From: Theobroma cacao
Lineage: Eukaryota; Streptophyta; Magnoliopsida; Malvales; Malvaceae
DNA length: 64,000 bases
Direction: 5' to 3'
Assembly (NCBI RefSeq): GCF_000208745.1
Contig: NC_030858.1
Coordinates: 5,896,026 to 5,960,025, forward strand
The position numbers and the translations under genes are program-made. A model generated the notes under the pieces. The model did no database searches, was not told the DNA's origin, and saw only the letters and a list, made by a program, of their open reading frames with translations. Positions 10,938-20,514 of this stretch are shown one piece after another; the first letter of the stretch is position 1, and each line of letters opens with the position of its first letter.

Positions 10938-13920
10938 ATGTCGAAACGGGACGGACGGGATTCGTCCGTACCGTACGCCGCTCTCCCCTCAAACCCTAAC
11001 CAGCAAAACGTCATCGTTTTACCAGTTTATTACAGCCGCCCGAACCAAAACTACCGTTGTCTCCGCCGTTGCCTCATCTTCACCGGCATTGTCGTCCTCC
11101 TCTCCGCCGCCGTATTCTTCCTGTACCCTTCCGATCCAACTCTCCAACTCGTCCGACTCCAACTCAACGACGTCCGAGTCAACTCGTCGCCCGCACTTAC
11201 CCTCGACCTCTCTTTTTCTTTGACCATCAGGGTCCGTAACAGGGACTTCTTTTCTTTGGACTATGACAAGCTTGTCGTTTCGGTTGGGTATAGAGGGAGG
11301 GAGCTTGGGGTGGTGAGTTCGGAAGGAGGGCGTGTGAGAGCTAGAGGGAGCTCCTACGTGAACGCCACGCTTGATTTGAATGGGTTTGAGGTGGTTCACG
11401 ATGTGATTTATTTGATTGCGGATTGGGCCAAAGGGGTTATTCCCTTTGATACTAATACTAAGGTTGATGGAGATCTTGGTCTTTTCCTCTTTAAAGTTCC
11501 CATCAAGGTTAGCCGTTAAAAGAAAATCCCTTTTTACTGGTTTTCTTGAATTTGGTTCTGCATTCAATTTGATAGTTTAATTGGTTTGAAGAGTATTATT
11601 TTGTGATGAAAATACGTTTTCATTTTTTTAGCATTTGAGTTTTATTCTGCTCTGGCAAGTGAGTTTTAGTTAATCAGTTTATTGGTGATGATGCACATTG
11701 CTGTTTGGTGGATTGGCGATGTTAAAACTTAGCTCTGATGATAGGTGCTTCTTCCAACTTGGTTAAGAAACTTTTTGAAAGGAACCTAGCTATTTAGCCT
11801 AGCTTATTGGATTTTAGTTTTAAGTGCTGACCAGGGAAGATGAATCAACCCAAAAAAGGGACTAATGTCTTATGGGTGGTTGAGTAGAAACATGATCCAC
11901 TTTTTAATAACCTTATTTTAGCCACACCAAACGCATGGGTCAGGTTTTCCTTTAGTTGCAGTTATGTTCTCAGTTCAGTCACATCTTACCAATGCATATT
12001 TGGAGAATGCTTGCTAGTGCAGTACACTGTGAATGCAGGCCAAAATGTCAACTTTGTTTCATTTATAGTGATTTGGTTGTTCGATGTAGTTTTTTTTATT
12101 TGAAGGGATCAATGCTGTTTTGGACTCAATAAAGTTGTCTTAAAATAAAATCATATCTCTAGCATTAATTACTCGGTACAAAAAGCTGAAGCAGGGCTAA
12201 ATCCTTGAATTTTAGTTGACGCGTAGATGGCTAGTTAAAACAAGTAGGTACATCACACCATCACGAGAGAATTTTTCATTCGCAGTGGATTTAATAAGTT
12301 GGTTAAAAGTATTGGATGACTGCACTACTGGACCATTGGAGCTTTGTGACTAAAACCACAGCATGATTATGGAGTGATTAAAACTAGTTCAACATGAGTC
12401 GATGCTTGTTTGTGTCAAAAAGTGACAAAGAGACCTTTGAAAATCTTGGTACTTAATTACTTGGGTTTGACTATAAATGTATTAACGCTCATAATTTATG
12501 ATGAATGAGCAGAAATTTTGTAAAGTGAAAACTTTTTCTTATCTTTTCTGGGGAAGGGACAGGTTTTGTTTATTGGTCATTGAGATGGCTAATTGAAAAC
12601 AGCTAAGCTAAGCAGATGTGTGAAGGTGTTGAAACAGATTGAGATGGAGAACTATTGTGCTAAAACGACAAAGCAAGCCTATGATTGGGCCCAAATTGCT
12701 CAGATATGGCACACAAGTTGGTTGATTAATTGAGCAGAAGCAATGAAAGGATTAGTGTTTCCATGCTTCAAAGTTCTTTTTTGTTATTGATACCTACTCA
12801 ATGATTCATTAGCATCATTCTGTACAAATTGTATTTATAATAGTACAGTCCTTACCAACAGAATTGTAGCTTATGCTTATTGGAAATTGTTTAATATGCG
12901 TAATACATATGAAAACCTTTATATGTCTTGAGCATTTAGTTGAAAATGCAAAGTTCGTAGTTAGCAGCCAGCATTCATCTATGTTTATGAACATGTGGAA
13001 AAGGCCTTGCATCCCTGCTAACCCCCCAACCTGTTTTTCTTTTTCTTTTCTGAGGATTGTTGTTTGGTACAATAAAGTTAAAATGTGCTTATTTTCCGGA
13101 ATTCTTCACTCTGTTCCTTTTTAATGGTTGTTTTAAATAATTCTGCATGCTGAATGAGAATGCTTTATGCTTCAACTACGTTTGATTTATGTTTCTAATT
13201 TTCTATGATGTTTCAGGCAGAAGTATCATGTGAGGTATATGTAAATACAAATAACCAGACAATTGTTCGTCAGGATTGCTATGCGGAGGTGAGGATCCAT
13301 TTTTTGTTATCCCTCTTTTATTACAGTTAATCTCTAGGTCTGTAAACCACATTACAAGGATGATACGAACTTGAAGTATATATGGAATTGCTTGATAAAG
13401 TGTGTGAACTAGGCGTGTGCTAATGTGCTTTCAGACAAAATGATCAACTATTCTGATTTGGACATTGCTTGCTCATTGACATTATATGCCAACATAAATT
13501 ATAATTTGGGGGTCATGATCAATTTGAGAGAATTGGGAACTTGATAAGCTGGATTAAAATTTGCTTTTGTATCATTGGCACACCCATTATCATGGTGCAG
13601 GAAAAGTTTCAAAACATTTTTTTTTCTGTTTTAAAAAGAGGGGAAAAGAAGTTAGGAAAGCAGGTTGCTCCTCCTTCTATGCGTTATTCTGTGGTTTCTG
13701 ATGTTCCATGTGAACTGAAACTAGTGTAATGTGGAACATCAAGATCCCTCAACCCATTTTTTTCTTCCTTTACTTGCTAAGGACTGGTTTGAGATTGCTT
13801 CCTGCTATCAATATAAGAAGACTTTTTTAATCCCTGTAGTCATGTTTTTCATAAAATATAGTAGTATATATTTTACATTTTTAATCATAACCCATGAATT
13901 GGTTTTGTGTTTTACAGTAA
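10938..13920 (+). CDS. LEA-2 / NDR1-HIN1-like (NHL) membrane-anchored protein
   Basis: Three-part model. Exon 1 (10938-11507) encodes 190 residues from MSKRDGRDSS. Exon 2 (13217-13288) adds AEVSCEVYVNTNNQTIVRQD and CYAE. The stop TAA is supplied directly after the acceptor of exon 3 at 13918-13920. Total is 214 residues. A short polar N-terminus is followed by one hydrophobic anchor (about residues 45-63, CLIFTGIVVLLSAAVFFLY), then a beta-rich LEA_2 domain with LTLDLSFSLTIRVRNRDFFS. This is the usual NHL design: type II membrane protein with the LEA_2 domain outside the cytosol. NHL proteins are linked to defence and stress responses, but I cannot assign this one more closely. If intron 1 is retained the protein ends after KVSR at 11517-11519. 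If the second intron is retained it gains 13 residues before a TAA at 13328-13330. Confidence 0.8.
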
Positions 13921-14992
13921 TGTGGTGGACAATGCTCTGATCTACCTTTTCAGCCCATATATGTACTAGAAGTGGACAGAATTGGATGCTGGGTGATTTT
14001 GTCAGCCCTTTGGTTATATTGTACATGTTAATGTAAGTGATCCTAGTTTGGTTAGTTGGTGCATATTAACTAGCAGTTGTAAACTAATGATTGGATGAAA
14101 ACGGTTTATTCAACTAAGAAAGGAAGCCATTATTTTTTTTTTCCTGTATCTTACATATATCATTTATTAAGATTTACACGGATGAGGTTGCCTAGATTTG
14201 AGTTCTATGTGAAATTTAATTTACATTCCAGGTTGCTCTTAACTGCACAGACAGGCCATACTGCTGATCAGTAGTTATATTCTTTTAAGCTGAATAAGGA
14301 CAAAAAGGAAATCCTCTTGCTGCTGCTATTCATTGTTAATTTATCAATTCTCGTCATGAAGAGTTTGGTGGGTGTCGATTGTTTTCGTTTTTACTTTTGT
14401 ACAATTGAATATGGCCAACAGGGCGGAAGAAGTTCAATCTTTGCACTTTAATGTTCACATGGAAGGGTAAAATTGTTAGGCCATGCTAAGGTTATCAACT
14501 TATTTAAGGGTGGGTGGTCAATCTACGAAGATGGTAAAACTGAAGCTCATTACCCTGATTTCTACAGTTTTCTTTTTTCGATACTGAATTCCAATATTAA
14601 ACATCTGCAAAACCCCCCGTCCTATCATTGTGGCATGGCATATTCAGCTTTATCTAAGATAAGAGGGACAGAAGGGAAGGGGAAAGGGGGTTACCGAAGA
14701 AAAGGTTAGGGAGGTGCAGGTATCGTGGGCAAAAGCTATAATGGGGTAAGAAATTTTGAGAAAACAGATACAGGTTTGCAGAATTGACCAATCAACCTGT
14801 ATATTTTGTTTGTAAATTCACAAGGAAATAAAACAAATGAAGAATCTAAGAAGAGGAGGCCGTCCATATAGTTATAGAAGTGTTCAAATCATTGGTTCCT
14901 TTGTACAATGATTTTAGACCTTCAACTAAAACTACTGGTCATTCTTTTGTTACAAATCGACCAACCTAGACGTCCTCCGCGCAGTGGTACGA
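13921..14992. other. Probable 3' UTR of the LEA-2 gene, then unassigned spacer
   Basis: Non-coding in all frames apart from short unsupported ORFs. The transcript end of the LEA-2 gene is not evident. The right edge is the 3' side of the minus-strand gene ending at 14993. Confidence 0.45.
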
Positions 14993-15169
14993 TCATTTCT
15001 TGCTGATGAATCGACCACCCCACACATATTCCCCATGGTGATGCCTACACCTAAACGACCCCGGGTGCTTCGTAGGTGAACACAAACACTGCTTCATCGA
15101 GGTCGAGCCAGCTCCACCAGTCTCTCTTGCCACCCCAGCTCTTGGTGCATGACGCGCAGCAGCCATCAT
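14993..15169 (-). CDS. Second small protein with CLCSPTKHPGSFRCRHHH motif
   Basis: Leftward ORF of 58 residues beginning MMAAARHAPRAG and containing KQCLCSPTKHPGSFRCRHHH then GEYVWGGRFISKK. The CLCSPTxHxGSFRCR core matches the gene at 8043, but here it is followed by an HHHxEYVW ending, so it belongs to another branch of the same uncharacterised plant family. The frame stays open upstream to 15247, giving an alternative start with 26 more residues (MCYTSVPSVG...). I prefer the internal Met because members of this branch are short and begin close to the Cys motif. No intron or targeting signal is seen. GC content is higher than the flanking DNA, which supports coding. Confidence 0.65.
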   Translation of the reverse strand: MMAAARHAPRAGVARETGGAGSTSMKQCLCSPTKHPGSFRCRHHHGEYVWGGRFISKK

Positions 15170-15249
15170 TGATGCCTGCAAAACGAACCATCTGCGTTGC
15201 GCCACCAAGCCCTGTTTACCAACGGAAGGAACGCTTGTATAGCACATTT

Positions 15250-17176
15250 GTTTCTCCTTTCTTCTTTTTGCCCCTTCTCTCCCTTCTACCTCTCACTCTG
15301 GGTGGTATTATGTTGCTGCTGTGTGAGCAGAGCTTAAAAAGCAAAGAATCTAGGCACCGGTGAGATTATATGATGGAAGGAAAGTAAGGAATAAGGAGAG
15401 GTGGGCAAGGAAAGTTTTGAGCATAAAGCGTTTTTGATTGATTCCAGAAAGCTTTTGCTTTATCTTCAAAGCTTCGACTAGGTGCTTATTTTAGATCCGT
15501 CCAAAAGCAGCAGCTGCTCATATGCCCACTAGTCCAAAACATGGCCTAACAAACAGATACTTGCCCTCAATGATTCCAGTTCAAAATCAGGTGCTGCCAC
15601 GGCCTCCTATGTCAAACGTGGCAGCACCTCAACGGTTCTGTCCTGACAGATTATAAAGTCTCTCTCCTAATGCCTGCATGACTTAGATTACGACTCTGAT
15701 CAGGTCACTTTAGTTAGTCACTTTTTGAAACTTCCTTTGTTCGGTAAATGGTGATTGCTTAAGTTAAGCTTGCACATGTTTTTCCACGCGGGATAAAGTT
15801 TGGTTAGGCGGAAGCTGAAATTAGGCTTGGCTTTTTAACAGGGGCTGTTGTCATGTGGAAATTACGAGTGTGAAGAACAATGGTTGAGCTGATGCTGACG
15901 CTTTTCCTAGTCCTATCCTCGTCAAAAGCACATTTCTTCTTGGATTTTAGCAAACGACAATGCCTTTTTGTCACCATACTACTGGAAACACTGCGTGTAA
16001 TTGGGTAAAAGTAGTAATGTAGTAAGGCGGAAGGTTGTTTTTGGCACGTACCAGGGAAAGCATAGTAGGCTGTTTTTGGGACTACCATATCTAATGGACA
16101 AGGCAATCACTTCAGAAGAATTTTCAAAGTCCCATCTGCATCTCTCGGTCCCTCTAGAATTGTTGTTATACTACTACTACTACTCCTAGTAGGTGACAAC
16201 GGACAAGTCTTCCATCCATTAAAGATAATAACTGGAAACGTTATTCTCAAATACTGATATACATGATTCCAGTATTTCTTAGTGATTTATACTACTTATT
16301 TAGTTTAATAATAGTATTATCTTGCAGTTAAAATAACAATCAACCATATCTCTTTTTGAGCAAATAAAAGAGAGAAAATAAAATCTTTTATTGAATTTTT
16401 AAATCGATATTCAACTTTAAACCAATTGACAAACATATAAAGAGATTCTTATTATATTTATATGTTTAAGATACTCTTAACTTAATAGATATGAGATTTT
16501 TTATTATTATTTTAATATTTTTCTTCACATGTAAAGATAATGGATCTATCACGTGATATGAATCACAGTTAAATTCATAAAGCAATCAACAAATAGAGTC
16601 AAAGCCTATTTTAATACCAAATTAAAATTTTAAATTGATATCCAACTTAAAATCAATATATAATAAATAAAAAATTGTTTTTTGATTTATATAATATAAT
16701 CAGTATGGCCTACCTATTACAGTCGAAGAAAATATGCCATCAGGCGGCCAAGATCCTCATTCATGTTAGTTCAGCTTGTTTAGTTGCTCTTGAGATTTGG
16801 GCATGAGGCCCTTTATCTTATACATAAGAAAAGTTACTAGAATTAAGCTTTATCAGGCTTTTCAGCCTAAGAGAACGAAGGCCCATTACCCCGTCTGCAT
16901 TTTGCAGTACGAAATTGCAAGTCGTTTTAATTTGACCTGGTTCCTGGTTTCCTATTTGGTGACTTGGTACAAGCTCTTGGATTTACCTCTGTTGTTAACA
17001 AGGCAATGGAAAGCAAAAGCAATGTGGAGGAAAGAAGAGAGATTTCTTTCTGGCCCGTCCCTTGTGGCTTCTTTAATTTTATGAAGGAAAAATGTAGAAT
17101 TATAATCAAAAGCCGCAAAGAAAGAACAAATAAAGGAAGAAGAAGACTCAGTTTCTCTTGAACTAGCACAATTCAA
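15250..17176. other. Intergenic, no supported gene
   Basis: Short ORFs only, none with a recognised domain. It contains a 13-bp perfect inverted repeat (15589-15629), a CTA/CTC-type triplet run near 16170-16187, and very AT-rich DNA between 16230 and 16700. Confidence 0.5.
15589..15629. repeat. 13-bp perfect inverted repeat, 15-bp spacer
   Basis: AGGTGCTGCCACG at 15589-15601 is the reverse complement of CGTGGCAGCACCT at 15617-15629. It could fold as a hairpin or be the ends of a tiny decayed element. No target duplication is evident. Confidence 0.6.
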
Positions 17177-17406
17177 GTCTCTGTCCCTAACAATGGCATT
17201 GGGAATTGCAATTTCTACAATGACAACAGCCCAACTGCACTAATTGTTGAAGGGGTTTTCAATTCAGCTTCTGCTGGGATTTTGATTTACATGGCTGCGG
17301 ATTTCCATGAACCCAAGGTTGCAAAGCAATGTTAGGCTTCAACAAGGAGCAAATGTCTCACTTCTTCTAGGGGCTGGCTGGCATCTCTGTGTCGGCCAAA
17401 TGGGCT
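17177..17406 (+). pseudogene. ZIP-family zinc/iron transporter fragment, broken
   Basis: Pieces of the C-terminal half of a plant ZIP transporter read through in different frames. First comes [14 protein letters not shown] frame change leads to [20 protein letters not shown] and GILIYMA, the diagnostic ZIP transmembrane segment. Residues corresponding to LVDLL are missing before AADFHEPK. A further shift gives [17 protein letters not shown], then another gives ISVSAKWA. At least three frame breaks and a deletion make it non-functional. No N-terminal half or flanking exon was found, so it is a dispersed partial copy rather than a decayed whole gene in place. Confidence 0.85.
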
Positions 17407-18662
17407 TGTTCAATTGTGGGTGTTTTTCTTCTCTGAAGTAATGCATGCCCTCCTTTTGTACCATTCAATTTTGGTACATGCCCAATGATATTTATATGCT
17501 TTTTCTCCATTGGAGCATTACCTTGGTCTACAATATTGCGTAGACTTATTGTCCACTTCAAAAACTAATAGATTCATGTAAAATTATCATTAAAAGTTAG
17601 AGAGTGAAAATATTTTACTCAAATAAATAAATAAAACCAAAAATAACAAATCATGTCAAAACCAATTTTGTGTAATACCAACATCTTTGATGGAATGTTG
17701 GGGAGTAACACCTTGCTTTATTTGTTACTAATCATCAAGTGTTCACCCCAAAAATAAATGTATATTAGCATAATAAGATGAAACTTAGAACATTAGTCAA
17801 CTGCCTAATCTAGCTGATTAACAGCAAAATCAAGCATTAGCTAGGCAACATCTTATTCGTCCGTACGCAATGAAAGCAAATTGAATTCCTGAACTCTCTA
17901 TTATGGTTCTATCAGTCAATTTCCAGAAGCCATATAGGCTACATGGCAAGGCATCCTTGATTGCAACCCAATCTACTAGCTATACCTGTACTTCTTTTTA
18001 TTAACAAATACATATGGTATTTTTCAATTTTTTTTTAAAGTAAATGTTGCAATTGATGATGACTTTGATAAATATAAAAGTCAATTGTCGTTTTCCATCC
18101 ATGTGTAAAACCATTCTAAATCAAAGCAAACAAATTTGACCTTCTAATTTGAAATGTTCGGTGTGCCCAAACTGACAAGGACCGCTGGTGTGGTATAGTT
18201 GACAGTTGCTCCTACTTTTATTATTTATTGTAATAAAAGAAAAACTTTGAATTGTCTATCATGTAATAAGATCATCATTCATTACATGCGTAAATTACCC
18301 AAGATATGCAATTATTTTCTAAAATCTGGTAATGATTCCAAGCAGAATATCAGTGGAAATGTTAAGCTGGCATGGTGCCAGCATAAATTCTCTTCTTTAA
18401 GCATCAATTCTTTTTTCCATGACCAAACCTTTTTTTTTACACTATTTTGTATTACACCAATGCACACGTAATCAAATGCCAACTGTAAACATGTCTATCT
18501 ACTTCCATTTTTTCACTTGCAAGGAAAATATCCCTGATCAAACCCTTGTACAGTACACTGCTGGCCAAAATGGTGATATATATATATATATATTTTATAC
18601 TTATATTATTATTTCACTATTTATTTATTTTATTTCTTCCNTGGTTATATATATATATATAC

Positions 18663-18702
<40 letters not shown>

Positions 18703-18921
18703 GGAGAAAAAGGAGTAAACGAAACATAAAAGGGCACGAGGGGAGTAAAAGAAATCAGGCCAGCCAATGGCACCATGACACTTTACGTACGCTATTCAAT
18801 GTTAGCGTAGCCGCCAACCGGGTCAAAAATTCTAGTGTCTGTGGACGCGTCTGGAAAAGACCACATTAGTTCCCAATACATCGCCCTTCCAGGAAATTGC
18901 CTATACCACGGAAAACTCCCA
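17407..18921. other. Intergenic, AT-rich, promoter of AGP gene at right
   Basis: No supported gene. It includes an AT microsatellite (18574-18699). The stretch 18700-18921 is the upstream region of the arabinogalactan peptide gene. Confidence 0.55.
18574..18699. repeat. (TA)n microsatellite with one ambiguous base
   Basis: Two long TA runs separated by AT-rich DNA, with a single N at 18641. Such a tract is likely to vary in length and to be a weak point of the assembly. Confidence 0.95.
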
Positions 18922-18931
18922 CTATATATAT
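18922..18931 (+). promoter_or_regulatory. TATA box of the arabinogalactan peptide gene
   Basis: CTATATATAT lies about 140 bp upstream of the ATG at 19070, leaving a pyrimidine-rich leader (CTTCCGTCTCTCCCTTCCCC near 18990) typical of plant 5' UTRs. Confidence 0.55.
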
Positions 18932-19069
18932 CATCAATTCGTCTCCAACATCTCCTCGCAAGACAACCTTCCTTTCTGCTCTGTTAATTTCTTCCGTCTC
19001 TCCCTTCCCCTGTTAAAAAGGAAAAACACCCAGGAACTGTCTTGCTTGTTTTCTTTAGTTAGTTTGAAG

Positions 19070-19267
19070 ATGCGTTCGATGAGGTTTCCTGTTCTTCCAG
19101 TTATTGGTTTCCTGTTCTTCGCACTTTTGCAACTCAGTTACGGGCAAAGCATGGGTTCTTCTCCTGCACCTGCTCCTGCTTTACCAAACGATGGTACCGC
19201 GGTTGATCAAGGAATTGCTTACATGCTCCTCCTAGTTGCCCTGGCAATTACCTACCTCATCCATTGA
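19070..19267 (+). CDS. Arabinogalactan peptide (AGP16/20/22-like)
   Basis: 65-residue precursor in a single exon. Residues 1-26 (MRSMRFPVLPVIGFLFFALL, ending SYG) form a signal peptide. The predicted mature part has only a short SPAPAPALP stretch, where prolines would be hydroxylated and carry arabinogalactan. It ends in a hydrophobic tail (MLLLVALAITYLIH) that directs GPI-anchor addition near residue 47. This three-part plan is diagnostic of AG peptides, which sit on the outer face of the plasma membrane or in the cell wall. The frame is open upstream to 19046, but the ATG at 19070 gives a normal signal peptide. A poly(A) signal follows at 19378. Confidence 0.9.
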   Translation: MRSMRFPVLPVIGFLFFALLQLSYGQSMGSSPAPAPALPNDGTAVDQGIAYMLLLVALAITYLIH

Positions 19268-19377
19268 TTTTTATTCATATATTACTTTTTCTTTTTGTAT
19301 TTTCTCCATGAATTCAGCGACAGAAATTGCAGCGAATTTTATATTTTTTTTCCATCTCTCTATTGTAAATCTCATTC

Positions 19378-19383
19378 AATAAA
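19378..19383 (+). terminator. Poly(A) signal of the AGP gene
   Basis: AATAAA lies 111 bp after the stop codon in a T-rich 3' UTR. Confidence 0.6.
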
Positions 19384-19399
19384 GTTTATATTTGATACT

Positions 19400-20514
19400 A
19401 TGTATGGTTAATCGACCAAAAAAATTGATACTTCATAACAAAATTAACAATTTATAAGTCTTTAAGCAAATATTAATTCCTTTGCAGTGAATAAATCTTA
19501 TACGAGTATAGTGAATCATACTCTACCACCTCGATAATGACAACTAAAAAATTTTAGAAGTCATTCAAAATAATACATAACTTAATTTAATTTTTAATGA
19601 GATAATACAACTTTTTTTATTTTGATAAATATAAAAGATCCATACGAAACATTAAAAAAAAAACCAAATCAATAAAGGCGAAGGAAGCCCAAGAGACACT
19701 AAATATACCGATCCCCAAAAATTCCATTATTTGAAGAAAAAGAAAATCATTATAGAAATTTTAGGAAAAAAACACTTAAAGTTCATTGGGATTAAATTTT
19801 TTATTTTAAATTTTTTTAAAAATTTTAAATTTTTCACTGATGAAGTGATGATATGTGATTTATTATAAGTGTATAGAATTTATACACTGATAATATATCA
19901 AATATAAACTCTTACAATTTTAAATTTCTTTTCATAAATATTCATATTCAAAGTATAATATTTATCCAATGACAATGTATAATATATGTATTCCCTCTAT
20001 GGATTCAGTGGGAGATTTTGGTTTTTTTCCGTTGGTGTATTGTAAATCTCATCCAATGAATAACTATATGATATAATATCTAAAAAAGACTTTTAAATTA
20101 TTCAAATAAGTTCTATCTATTTATATGTAAAAAAAATTAATACACACAATAAACTTTGTTCATTTTAAATAAATATTATTGATTATATTTTCAATAACAA
20201 TTATAAATTCATAGTGATAAAATTTATCTTATACATATATAAGAATTTTAATTCTATTAAATCGCTCTCATTAAATAGTGATTTACTTGACTCAATATTA
20301 TTTATTTAATATATATCTAAATTATAATCATTTTAAATATTATAATTAAAAATAAATAAAAAAATTAATACTAATAAAAGTAGTGATGAATTCAAGGTTT
20401 TGAACGAAGAATGATTAAAGGGTAATTATACAAGTTCATGTATCGAGTTAATGATTCAATTCAAAGCAAAAATTAATCACTTTTAAAATAAAATTAAATC
20501 GAAGGTTACGCTTT
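19400..20514. other. Intergenic, very AT-rich, no gene seen
   Basis: No ORF of note. A phrase near 19375-19390 (CTCATTCAATAAAG) recurs loosely near 20048 (CTCATCCAATGAAT), suggesting a small decayed duplication of the AGP 3' flank. Confidence 0.45.

Noticed and set aside
11019..11567. 182-codon minus-strand frame opposite the LEA-2 exon
   Set aside because: It is a shadow of a GC-rich coding exon. The plus strand has the family domain, a membrane anchor and splice sites.
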